Shown here: positions 29,267-38,877 of the stretch, piece after piece | Position numbering within the stretch: position 1 is the stretch's first letter | How the letters are laid out: each line of letters opens with the position of its first letter | Origin: Closterium sp. Naga37s-1 | Taxonomy: Eukaryota > Streptophyta > Zygnematophyceae > Desmidiales > Closteriaceae | Direction: 5' to 3' | Length of the DNA stretch: 64,000 nt | Assembly (NCBI GenBank): GCA_947471745.1 | Contig: CANJKZ010000020.1 | Location: 1-64,000, forward strand | Program-made: the position numbers and the translations under genes | The notes under the pieces: model-generated | Database searches by the model: none | Told to the model about the DNA's origin: nothing | The model's input: the letters and a program-made list of their open reading frames with translations, nothing else

Positions 29267-31100
29267 CCGTCTGGCCCAGGATAGTAGCGCATATGCGCTT
29301 ATAACAAATTCATTTTTTTCAAGGGGGGCGCTTGTATTTGAGTAACGGCCATAAGCGCCGGCGCTTATAAAATGACAAATACATAAATACAATTTAAACG
29401 AAACAAGTTGTACATTTCAGTCTCGTAAATTCAATGGAATCGAAGATTTACAGCGTCCTAAATCAAAATCGCGCAAGGGTTATTCTCTGACGGTGCACAG
29501 AGCTATGGCACGTCACTTCGCAGCCGTACCAGCTCATCCTGACTGGACGCACAACCATTGAGGCCCTCGAAAGTCACAAAGTTCAAAATGGGTGCTGGTT
29601 CGCTGCAAATTTGAAAATCGTTATCGTTTTAATCAGGATTGGAAATTTAAAAATGATGCATGCGCTTAAAATATTGTTGACTACTGTTGGGATCTAGAGG
29701 CTACTAAGCACACCTTTAATTCACACTTAACAGTCCCCACGGGGTCACCTCCAAGGGTCCTTGGGTGCCTGGCAAGGCCAGCCCCTATCCAAGGGTCCGT
29801 GTTATGTCGAGGGACACGCCAAGTATGGAAACAATCGCGTGCACTAGAGCATTTCCAAGACTCCTTGCGCAGCGTTATGACGACGAACTGGTCGTGTGCG
29901 GAAAGTTCTCTTCACGTCAATACGATGATAGAGAAAAACTTCACTAAATGGATTGATTTACAACTGAGCACAAGCACGCATTTATATTTCGCCTAGCACA
30001 CAAGCATAAGAAAGCACAGAGCAGTTGTTTAACTATACTTCAGGACTTCGCCAGATGCGCCAAGGAAAACGGTTGTCGAACTGCTTCGGAATTTGGCTTG
30101 GTTCTCCCCTGTAGAATAACTGTCTTCAGATTTCATGTCTACAAAATTCCCTGCTGACTCCCCTCGTGAACGTTCGCGACTTCTCGTGCGCAATCATATA
30201 CACTCGTGTGAGATTACGTTTTCACGAAGTCTCACAGTTGAAAAACGGTTTTCACAGTTTTTCTCCTGTATCGAAATTGTCCCTTTACGCGCGCGATCTT
30301 TCCAGCGAAGTTATCTGTAAGTCGAGTCAACGCGGGATACGGTTTTTCAACCGTAATCACGAGCACCCCACGACTGCAATCATGCACGACCGATATTTCG
30401 GTCGTGCTGTACAGTGCTCTGTACTGCGCGTGGGCAGGCCGATCATTCGCCCTGTCCTGTTGCGATCGTGGGCCATGCCACGCTCGCAACAGTGCGAAGG
30501 CACACGCGCGGGCCTGAGGTCCCACACGCACGATCAGGACCCCACGCGCGGGTCCCGATTTCCTCGCGCGGTTGACCTTGACCATCGAGAGAAATATCCA
30601 AGGGTCAACATTGATGAAATCACAAACATTCACGAACAGCGCACAAACTTCACGGAATTTCATGAACACAGTCACAAACACAAAAATCACGAACATAGAA
30701 TTAACGCACACTTATGAGAACTCGCGAAGCAACGCAAACGCACACGAAGTCTTGCATTCACACACGGACATTCACGAACACTCAGGAACGCAACCTTTCA
30801 CGAAAACTCACAAAACTCATGAACCGTTGAGGCGATTCACGAGCCGTAAACACAGAAGCGCACCTCACGAAAAAAACGCAACTCGCACACAACAAGTTAC
30901 CTTCAGAACAAACACCTCACTTTCACTCAACGTCGACAAATAGGCGGTAGGTTGTCGTGCAAACCATGTATTGCACTCAACAAATATATCAGGGTTTTAC
31001 AGGGGGGCGCTTATAATCGAGTTATGGCCATAAGCGCCATGCTCCAGATATAAGCGCCGGCGCCTTTAATATGACGGCGCCTATATCCAGGGCCGTACGG
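29267..31100. mobile_element. TA-flanked Tc1/mariner-like (or pogo-like) non-autonomous DNA transposon
   Basis: Terminal inverted repeats CCGTCTGGCCCAGGATA (left) and CCGTACGGCCCTGGATA (right, reversed) match at 14 of 17 positions and are flanked by TA on both sides (29265-29266, 31101-31102), the target duplication of Tc1/mariner-type elements. Subterminal copies of GGGGGGCGCTT.TA and GGCCATAAGCGCC sit at both ends (about 29325-29370 and 31000-31070). No transposase is recognisable in the 1.83-kb interior. The empty site reconstructs the LTR of copia F. Confidence 0.78.
30600..30905 (+). repeat. short CACGAAC/CACAAAC-like repeats inside the TA element
   Basis: Irregularly spaced heptamer-like motifs (CACGAAC, CACAAAC, CACGAAG, CACTCA) recur many times over 300 bp. 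Such subterminal motif clusters in DNA transposons can be transposase binding sites; here that is only a guess. Confidence 0.45.
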
Positions 31101-31465
31101 TATGTATAGCATTTTGACAAATGACTGTCACGCGCACCTTGGTTGTGACTTCTTTCACGAGATCTGCATCTAGCTCTTTATCAGAGTCATCCTCATTGAA
31201 GTCATCATCACCAGCTCACTCCAAGTCAGGCCCTCAGATTGGTTTGAGGGTATGCCGATGGATCAACGTGCCCTTGCCAACCAGGTGTCCAAATCAGCGT
31301 TCGTGGTTTTGTTTATACTGGTTTTGTCAGTGTAAAAATTCATACTGAACTGAAACAGCAGTGTAAAAAAACCATCAGAGCTGATGCAACAGTGCATGCA
31401 TGTTTAATCACGTTATCATTGTGACAGCACTAGATCTGGCTGGATTCTGAAATTACTACTAACTC

Positions 31466-32576
31466 ACATCTCATCATCCGAATCACTCTCATCATCACCA
31501 CTACTGCTACCGGCACCATCACTCTCACCGTCATCGCCTACAGAACCATGCATGCCCGTGCCCTCGTCTAGCTCCTCCTCCTCCACTTGCAGCACCCGAC
31601 GGCCACTCCCCTTAACAAACTTGGCCCGCTCCTTCTCTGGCGCAGCTTGCTCCTTGCGCTTGCTGGGGTGCCTTTTCCTGGTGCTCCTCTAGATGTCCAC
31701 CACCTTCTCCCACTCCATGTCGTAGTCGAGCAGGCTCATTGCCAACAGATCTCCTAGCTTGGCGTTGCAGAGGCTCGTCCGTCGCCACGACTTGATGACA
31801 TTCTGGCGGGATTACTCGCGTTCAGACTCGACTGTGCTGAGTGGCAGAACAGCGACCGCAGCCCACAGATGGACTAGGTTGGGGTAGCTGGTCTGCCAAT
31901 CGCTGGTCTGCAAGATGGCCTTCAAACCTGCATGAAAGGGCTGCTCCTCGTTGGGGGCAGTGGAGAGCACCGGCAAAAACGTGCGCAGCTCCGCTCGTGC
32001 TTCATGATTCTGGACACACTGCCAAACGGGAAAGCACAACCGGGTAGAACGTCAAACACACAAAATGGGAAGAACGTCAACCACGGAAACGTGCATGCAC
32101 ACATGCAGGTCAGGGTTCTATGTCTAGCTCACCAGACAAAATGGTGTCCCGGTTCTTGGCCTGAAAGAGATGGACGAGGCCGTGCAGGTGCTCCTTGCAC
32201 TCTGCATCTCTTGCCTCGACGCCCCTCGGCCACGAGCGGGGCATGAAGAGCTTCGCCCCGTTCAAGCGCGTCAGGTCCCCCAAGCGCAGCTCGAGGTTGT
32301 ACACCAGCTCGCGGGCGAATGAGCGGTAGCAGGTGTAACATCCTTGCATGTCTCCAGTGCCAGTGGTGTATCCCTTCATAGATTCCTCATGCAGCTAAAA
32401 CTTGTGTACCCGGGGCTGACCCCCCTTCTCCACCCCCTCCACGGTCACTTCACGGCAGTCGGGCAAGGCGTGCCGCGCGAGGAATGCAGACAGCAGCTCG
32501 CGTCCCACCGCCAAACTGCTGGCCACAGTTCAGGTACCTTTGCTCGATGTAGATGATGGTCCGCCTCACCTGAGAG
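31466..32576 (-). pseudogene. hAT-like transposase G, C-terminal part
   Basis: Minus-strand reading continues the protein interrupted at 38878: QVRRTIIYIEQRYLNCGQQF, LVYNLELRLGDLTRLNGAKLF, HLHGLVHLFQAKNRDTI, then the hAT dimerisation region VHLWAAVAVLPLSTVESERE, VIKSWRRTSLCNAKLGDLLA and MSLLDYDMEWEKVVDI, followed by TAG (about 31692) and an open acidic tail ending SDSDDEM-stop at 31466. Introns seem to lie near 32380-32460 and 32040-32110. The protein resembles the ZNF862/KRAB-like hAT derivatives found in many eukaryotes. Copia H separates it from its N-terminal part. Confidence 0.78.
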
Positions 32577-33395
32577 TGTTGGTGCAACCCTACGGTTTGC
32601 ACTCGGCTTGTTGTCCGTGTGCGTGAATGTGTGTGTGTATGGAATGGTATGAGGGCATGGGATAATATATATTTCATGCTTATAATTGTGTGTGAATGTT
32701 GAGTCATGATGTCGAGTGTGTGTGTCGAGTCAATAGCGAGTTATCGCTAGACGCGTGTTACGCGGTCGTTTGTGTCTCGCGCGCGGTTTCTATTTTGTCG
32801 TGCGCGGTTTCTATTTTGTCCTGTGTCGAACGTTCGGCGTGTCGCAGGTGTGTGCAGCAGACCCATCAAGAACTCAAGGATGAGTTTGTGATGAAGAGCC
32901 CGAGCTTTGGTGTCAAGCCTCAAGTGATTTCGAAGCTTGCCAAAAGGGTACACCTCAAGATATTGAAGATAGTTACATTACTTTGTGTAGTGTAACATTT
33001 CACTTGGTGTAGGCCCTAGTGAAGGGTAGTTTCGAGACACTTCGTGGTTGGGGACAGTGTGGCACTGTTCCACATCACTGTACCTCGGCTCTTGGGGTTT
33101 GTAGGAGCTGGGAGTCATTCCCAACTCGTAACTCTTCCTATCTTGTGTTCTAAGACTATAGTGGCTGCCATAGTACCGTTCGTTCAAACCAACGCTGTGT
33201 CGTCAATTCTTTATCAAATCGTGCAATCTAAATTGCTAATTGTAGACGACGTGAAGACGCTCCAGATCCAATTTGAATCAAGTCATTTGCAGCTGTGAGC
33301 AGAACGCTATCAACATTTGAAGCCGCTGTGCAGAAATCCGTCTGTGCTCTCTATCTTTCGTTTTAGGCACATTCAAGCCTATTGTGACTATAACA
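32577..33395 (+). repeat. 5' LTR of element H
   Basis: TGTTGGTGCAACCC ... CTATAACA. Contains GATAATATATATTTC as a TATA region near 32660-32675. Confidence 0.95.
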
Positions 33396-33397
33396 AG

Positions 33398-33409
33398 TGG
33401 TATCAGAGC
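33398..33409 (+). promoter_or_regulatory. primer-binding site of element H
   Basis: TGGTATCAGAGC, three bases after the 5' LTR, is the exact plant copia site complementary to initiator-Met tRNA. Confidence 0.95.
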
Positions 33410-33430
33410 CCCTTGGAGCAGTTTCGACAA

Positions 33431-33723
33431 TGTCTGGACCTGAGGAAAGGGGTGGCAGAGGTGCTGGTGGCAGTGGAGAAGCTCAAGCTCAAGGCCAACC
33501 CCGTGATTCAGCCATGGCGCCCATGCAACCAAGTCTTGGCCCACCTAGGGATGAGCCTAGGGTGTTTGGGCTTGACAAGTTCAACGGTGACAACTTTGCT
33601 GAATGGTCCTTCCAGATGGAGAACATCTTTGACCACTATGACCTGCTGGAGGTGATGGAAGGAACGGAGAAGCGCCCCGAGAACGACCCGGAGAAGAGCC
33701 CGTGTGGCGGCACTACGAATTGA
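33431..33723 (+). pseudogene. element H gag, N-terminal piece
   Basis: From the ATG at 33431 (MSGPEERGGRGAGGSGEAQ) the frame reads into FGLDKFNGDNFAEWSFQMEN and IFDHYDLLEVMEGTEKRPEN, the typical start of a copia capsid protein (F.G.NF..W...M...L). It then runs to a stop at 33721-33723 just past the gag deletion and overlaps the next frame. Confidence 0.88.
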
Positions 33724-36700
33724 AGAAGACGAAGCGGTTGAAGAAGGGGTGCAGAAATTCTTCGACTTGTTGACGCGGCTTGAGGGAGCTGATTTGAACC
33801 ACAGTGAGCTCCAAAAGAAGACCAAGTTGCTGGCCTTACTCCCAGAGTCATGGTCCTCGCTCATCATCAACCTTAATCGCGACTTGCCCCGCCTCTCGCT
33901 TGAAGACGTGAAGCGAGCTATCCTTCAAGAGGATTTCCGCCGCCGTGAGTTGGCGAGTGCGGATGGCGCTGGGGCAGCGAGCATCGGCCGTGGATATGGT
34001 CAAGGAAGAGGCAGAGGACGAGGGGGAGGAAGGTTTGGTGGCAGCAACTTCGGCGGAGGCCGCGGGAGTGGCGGTTACGGCAGCGACGACAAGAGCTACG
34101 GACGCGGTCGCGGCCGATTCGACGGCGAGTGTCACTATTGCCACAAGAGCGGACACATGTGGCGCGACTGTTACAAACTCCCTGATGGTTGGACCCCTGC
34201 TCAAGGCCAAGAGGGTAGAGGAGCAGGAGGAGGGAGAGGACGAGGCCGTGGAGGCCGTGGCGGTCGCGGTGGCGGAGCTGCAAACATGAAGAGCGGAGAC
34301 AACGACAAGGACCCGAGCGACGATCGATACCCGGGTCTATTCTACTTCGTGTCGACGCAAGTACCGGCTGGTCCAGAGAAGGATGAAGGCTTTGAGGAGC
34401 CAGCAGCTGTGGGGAAGGTGACCCTACACCCCCTGGACTATTGGGTGATTGATAGTGGCGCTACCTATAGCATGACACCTCGCCCGGACTTGCTCACCGA
34501 ACTCGAGCCGTCACCGGTGAAGCATGTCACATCGGCTTTGGGGCAGCGAGCAGAGGTGAAAGGCATGGGCAAGGCCATGTTCAGGGGTGCTGATGGGAAG
34601 ATGGTGGGCCTCAAGAACGTGCTTTGGGTGCCCAGCCTTGCTGCAAACCTGATTTCCGTGCGGCGGTTGGCAAAGGCCGGCATGGACACGAACTCGAAGG
34701 GAGCCAAGACCTACACCGCAAGGCTTGGCGATCGAATTCTTTGGGACCTTCATGAGGACAGGGATGTCTACAACGAGATGTGGCAGATCCCAGTGGTCCT
34801 TATGCCTAAGGAGAGGCAAGTGGCAGCAAGCATCAGCACCAAGGATGGAGCGGTCGGTAGCGACGATGGCGCGAACGGTCGCGCTAAGGAGAATGAGCTC
34901 AAGAAGAGCAAACCTGGAGGGACCAGCAAGTTCAGTGAACCTAAGGAGAGTGGTGCAGCAACCAAGGAGCAGCAAAAGGGTGAGGAGAACCCAGAGGCAG
35001 CAGCGGAGGAGGACTACGGAGAGAGTATGTGGGGCGCTATTGCGAGCGCGGCATTCTCCAATCCAACTTCGGCTACGGGGGAGTGTAATTGGCTCACCTT
35101 GCATCGGCGCATGGGGCATGTGGCCCTGCCCATCTTGCAGCAGCTAGTGAAGAATGAGATGGTTGCTGGCATACGTGTGAAGGGGGAGCCCGATGAGGTG
35201 CTTGGCTGCCCGACGTGCATTCAAGCCAAGTTCACCCGGTTTCCGTTCCCTAGTTCGGAGGCAACGGCAAAGGCACCGCTTGATGAGGTGGTGATGGACG
35301 TGGTGGGCCCCCTGAAGCTTGGAGCTGCTGGAGCTGAGTATTTTCTCACCATTGTCGACGTCTACACCCGCATGACTTGGGTGTATCTGCTGGTCAAGAA
35401 GAGCGACGTGGCTGAAACGTTGAAGACGGATTGGTTCCCGATGGTGGAGCGGCAACAAGACCGTCTAGTCAAGTCAATCCGCACCGATCGAGGGGGAGAG
35501 TTCCTGAGCAAGGAGTTTGGGTTGTGGCTGAAGAAGAATGGTATTCGGCACTCCCTCACCATGCCATACTCCCCTGCAATGAACGGCATCGCCGAGCGAG
35601 CGAACCGCACAATCACGGAGGCGGCACGCGGGTTGCTCATTGAAGCCGGGCTACCCGACTATTTCTGGCCTGATGCGGTGCGGAGCGCGTGTGTGGCCAA
35701 GAACAGAGCCTTGACTCATGTGGGAGCAGACAAATGGGTGCCCTATGTGGAGTGGCTAGGAAGGAAGCCAAAGGTGGATATGCTTCGGGTGTTCGGGTGC
35801 ATGTGCATGGCGCTCGTGCCTAAGCATCTTCGGCACAACAAGCTTGGTGCCAAGGCGGTGTGGGCCGTGCACTTGGGCATGGCTCAAAACAGCAAGGGAT
35901 GGCTTCTTTGGGACCCATTCACCAAGAAGTTCTTGGTGAGCAGGGACTCCAAGTTCATGGAGAACTTCATGTACAAGGATTGGAAGGCGGAGAATGAGGC
36001 GAAGATAGGCGTGCGGTTTGGGGAGGTGAAGAGTTCCGGTTTGGAGCATGTGGAGCTGCCTTTGGAGCTGAGCAGCGGCAGCACAACCACAAGGCAATCC
36101 TCCCTTGTGAATGGGGGAGAGGAGGCCAATGATGCAGAGGAAGAAGAGGAGGAGGTGCAGCAAGTGAGCGAGCGTGCACCGTCACTCCCTTCCCGTACTA
36201 CGAGTGCTCCACGGATTCGAGCCACACCGCAGCAACGCCAAGGCCCTCAAGTCCCTGCAGCTGAGGAGGAAGGAAGGGGGAAGAGGAGAGTTCAACCCCC
36301 TAATAGGCTGACCTATGATGCGCCGGGAAAGCAGGGCAAGACAGCCCTGGCCGGAGCGGCAATGATGGTCGGAGACGACGAGGAGAGTGACTACGAGGAG
36401 TGTGCCTTCGCGTTCTTCTCTCCGGTGGAGATGCCGGGAGAACCAGCAACTCTCAAGGAGGCTTTGGAGAGTAGTGATGCTGAGGAGTGGAAGAAGGCCA
36501 TGGAGAGTGAGCTGAAGAGCATCGAGGAGAATGACACGTTTGAATTGGTGGAGCTACCGGAGGGGCGTACGGCGATAACGTCCAAGTGGCTCTTCAAAAT
36601 CAAGTCGGATGCCGACGGCAAGATCGAGCGCTACAAGTCTAGGCTTGTAGTCAAGGGGTACCAGCAGAAGGAGAAGGTGGACTTCAAGGAGCTGTTTGCC

Positions 36701-38023
36701 CCTGTGGTGAAGCCGACGACGCTGCGAACCCTATTCGCGGGAGCCGCCATCAAAGGATGGGTAGTAAAGCAAATGGACATCGTAACGGCATTCCTTAACG
36801 GCATCCTTGAGGAGGAGATTTTTATGGCGCAGCCAGAAGGGTTTGATGATGGTAGTGGCAGAGTGTGGAAGCTGAAGAAGGCCCTCTATGGGCTGAAGCA
36901 GGCCCCTAGGCAATGGTACATGAAGCTGCGCGAAGTGTTGGAGGGGATCGGCTTCACTCCCTCAACGGCCGATCACTCCTTGTTCATGCTTGGCGAGGGG
37001 GAGCAGAGGAGTTTCATGGTGGTTTATGTGGATGACATCCTCATTTTCTCACCCTCTTCTGACCTTGTGAAGGAGGTGATGCTGAAGCTTCAAGACAAGT
37101 TCAAGTGCAAGGCCCTTGGTGACGTGAGCTTCTACCTTGGGCTCCACATCGAACGAGATGTGGAGAAGCGGTGCATGCGGGTGCATCAACGAAAGTACCT
37201 GGAGGCATTGGCTGCCAACTTTGGGCAGAGTGAAGGCCATGTGGCTACACCCTTTCCCTCTGGGTTCAAGTGTGTGAAGGGACCAGAGGAGGAGAGCGTT
37301 GGTGAAGAGGAGAGGCGCCGATTTCACTCGTTGGTGGGCAGCCTCATGTATGCGGCGGTAAACACCCGACCGGACGTCGCGTTTGCTACCGGGCAGCTGG
37401 CTAGGGTTGTGCAATGCCCTAATGAGGAGCAGGTAGCAGCTGGAATGAGGGTGGCCAAGTATCTTGGCCAAACACCGACCGTTGGGCTGCAATACTCGGC
37501 GGCGGCACAAAGGCGCCAAAAGGGCGCGGATGGTGTTGAACCCGGGCGTTTGTTCCTCACCGCCTACTCGGATGCTTCATATGCATCAGAACCAGAGGAC
37601 ATGACAAGTGTGGGAGGCTTCATATGCTGTGTTGGTGGAGGCCCAACTGCTTGGGAGAGCAAGAAGCAGGTTGACCAAGCTTTGAGCTCGGTGGAGTCCG
37701 AGTACATGGCACTCTTCCGTGCCGTACGGGAGATTGTGTGGCAGCGGCGTTTGTTGGCTGAATTGGGGGAGGAGCAGCAAGGACCTACCCCACTGTACTG
37801 TGACAGCCAGGGTGCCATTGCTCTTGCTAAGAACCCTGTGTTGCATGGACTCACGAAGCACATGAGGGTGAAGTGGCATTGGACGAGGAGCATGGTAACC
37901 GCGGGTGAAGTTGAGTTGCGCTACGTGAAGACCACGGGGCAGCCGGCTGACATGATGACCAAGAGGCTGGTGGAGCAGCAGCATTGGAAGTGTTGCAAGC
38001 TGGCTGGGATGGCTCTGAACTGA
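33704..38023 (+). CDS. element H gag C-terminal part and complete pol
   Basis: 1439 codons. It starts mid-gag (RIEEDEAVEEGVQKFFDLLT ... LLALLPESWSSLI), so the central capsid segment is missing between the N-terminal piece and here. Next: Arg/Gly-rich tract and zinc knuckle CHYCHKSGHMWRDC (about residue 145), protease YWVIDSGATYSMT (about 250), pre-integrase LHRRMGHVALPIL ... CPTC, integrase core VMDVVGPL, RTDRGGEFLS and NGIAERANR, RT SKWLFKIKSDADGKIERYKS, DIVTAFLNGILEEEIFM, ALYGLKQAPRQWY, VVYVDDILIFS, LGLHIERD, and RNase H AYSDASYASEPED, SVESEYMALFRAVRE, DSQGAIALA, QPADMMTKRLVE. All catalytic residues expected in these motifs are present. The ATG at 33704 is only the first in the frame; normal translation would begin at 33431. 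Confidence 0.93.
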   Translation: MAALRIEEDEAVEEGVQKFFDLLTRLEGADLNHSELQKKTKLLALLPESWSSLIINLNRDLPRLSLEDVKRAILQEDFRRRELASADGAGAASIGRGYGQGRGRGRGGGRFGGSNFGGGRGSGGYGSDDKSYGRGRGRFDGECHYCHKSGHMWRDCYKLPDGWTPAQGQEGRGAGGGRGRGRGGRGGRGGGAANMKSGDNDKDPSDDRYPGLFYFVSTQVPAGPEKDEGFEEPAAVGKVTLHPLDYWVIDSGATYSMTPRPDLLTELEPSPVKHVTSALGQRAEVKGMGKAMFRGADGKMVGLKNVLWVPSLAANLISVRRLAKAGMDTNSKGAKTYTARLGDRILWDLHEDRDVYNEMWQIPVVLMPKERQVAASISTKDGAVGSDDGANGRAKENELKKSKPGGTSKFSEPKESGAATKEQQKGEENPEAAAEEDYGESMWGAIASAAFSNPTSATGECNWLTLHRRMGHVALPILQQLVKNEMVAGIRVKGEPDEVLGCPTCIQAKFTRFPFPSSEATAKAPLDEVVMDVVGPLKLGAAGAEYFLTIVDVYTRMTWVYLLVKKSDVAETLKTDWFPMVERQQDRLVKSIRTDRGGEFLSKEFGLWLKKNGIRHSLTMPYSPAMNGIAERANRTITEAARGLLIEAGLPDYFWPDAVRSACVAKNRALTHVGADKWVPYVEWLGRKPKVDMLRVFGCMCMALVPKHLRHNKLGAKAVWAVHLGMAQNSKGWLLWDPFTKKFLVSRDSKFMENFMYKDWKAENEAKIGVRFGEVKSSGLEHVELPLELSSGSTTTRQSSLVNGGEEANDAEEEEEEVQQVSERAPSLPSRTTSAPRIRATPQQRQGPQVPAAEEEGRGKRRVQPPNRLTYDAPGKQGKTALAGAAMMVGDDEESDYEECAFAFFSPVEMPGEPATLKEALESSDAEEWKKAMESELKSIEENDTFELVELPEGRTAITSKWLFKIKSDADGKIERYKSRLVVKGYQQKEKVDFKELFAPVVKPTTLRTLFAGAAIKGWVVKQMDIVTAFLNGILEEEIFMAQPEGFDDGSGRVWKLKKALYGLKQAPRQWYMKLREVLEGIGFTPSTADHSLFMLGEGEQRSFMVVYVDDILIFSPSSDLVKEVMLKLQDKFKCKALGDVSFYLGLHIERDVEKRCMRVHQRKYLEALAANFGQSEGHVATPFPSGFKCVKGPEEESVGEEERRRFHSLVGSLMYAAVNTRPDVAFATGQLARVVQCPNEEQVAAGMRVAKYLGQTPTVGLQYSAAAQRRQKGADGVEPGRLFLTAYSDASYASEPEDMTSVGGFICCVGGGPTAWESKKQVDQALSSVESEYMALFRAVREIVWQRRLLAELGEEQQGPTPLYCDSQGAIALAKNPVLHGLTKHMRVKWHWTRSMVTAGEVELRYVKTTGQPADMMTKRLVEQQHWKCCKLAGMALN

Positions 38024-38052
38024 GAGAGCAACATATCCTAAGGCCAACAATC

Positions 38053-38064
38053 CGAGGGGGACTT
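38053..38064 (+). promoter_or_regulatory. polypurine tract of element H
   Basis: CGAGGGGGACTT immediately precedes the 3' LTR and would prime plus-strand DNA synthesis. Confidence 0.8.
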
Positions 38065-38877
38065 TGTTGGTGCAACCCTACGGTTTGCACTCGGCTTGTT
38101 GTCCGTGTGCGTGAATGTGTGTGTGTATGGAATGGTATGAGGGCATGGGATAATATATATTTCATGCTTATAATTGTGTGTGAATGTTGAGTCATGATGT
38201 CGAGTGTGTGTGTCGAGTCAATAGCGAGTTATCGCTAGACGCGTGTTACGCGGTCGTTTGTGTCTCGCGCGCGGTTTCTATTTTGTCGTGCGCGGTTTCT
38301 ATTTTGTCCTGTGTCGAACGTTCGGCGTGTCGCAGGTGTGTGCAGCAGACCCATCAAGAACTCAAGGATGAGTTTGTGATGAAGAGCCCGAGCTTTGGTG
38401 TCAAGCCTCAAGTGATTTCGAAGCTTGCCAAAAGGGTACACCTCAAGATATTGAAGATAGTTACATTACTTTGTGTAGTGTAACATTTCACTTGGTGTAG
38501 GCCCTAGTGAAGGGTAGTTTCGAGACCCTTCGTGGTTGGGGACAGTGTGGCACTGTTCCACATCACTGTACCTCGGCTCTTGGGGTTTATAGGAGCTGGG
38601 AGTCATTCCCAACTCGTAACTCTTCCTATCTTGTGTTCCATAGTGGCTGCCATAGTACCGTTCGTTCAAACTGACGCTGTGTCGTCAATTCTTTATCAAA
38701 TCGTGCAATCTAAATTGCTAATTGTAGACGACGTAAAGACGCTCCAGATCCAATTTGAATCAAGTCATTTGCAGCTGTGAGCAGAACGCTATCAACGTTT
38801 GAAGCCGCTGTGCAGAAATCCGTCTGTGCTCTCTATCTTTCGTTTTAGGCACATTCAAGCCTATTGTGACTATAACA
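38065..38877 (+). repeat. 3' LTR of element H
   Basis: 813 bp; lacks 6 bp present in the 5' LTR near 33151 and differs at about six other bases. Confidence 0.95.

Larger units (their letters stand above)
29149..31119 (-). repeat. 5' LTR of copia F, split by a DNA transposon
   Basis: The LTR lies in two pieces on the minus strand: 31119-31101 (TGTCAAAATGCTATACATA) and 29264-29149 (CGTGTGAAGGCTGTAGTGGG ... TCTATCA). Joined, about 135 bp result, aligning with the 134-bp LTR of element C (TGTCAAAGTATATGC ... TGTAGGCTGTAGTGG). The break is filled by the TA-flanked element at 29267-31100. Confidence 0.8.
32577..38877 (+). mobile_element. Ty1/copia element H, young, inserted in hAT-like gene G
   Basis: LTRs 32577-33395 (819 bp) and 38065-38877 (813 bp) differ by about six substitutions and one 6-bp indel. 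Flanks are GAGAG (left) and GGGAG (right), a target duplication with one mismatch. Primer site TGGTATCAGAGC, polypurine tract GAGGGGGAC. The pol frame of 1439 codons is open, but gag has lost its centre. Removing H and one duplication restores the reading frame of gene G (TAVHS-QVRRT). Confidence 0.95.

Noticed and set aside
30166..30717. 183-codon frame inside the TA-flanked transposon as a transposase
   Set aside because: No DDE or DNA-binding motif, and the composition follows the local CACGAAC repeats.
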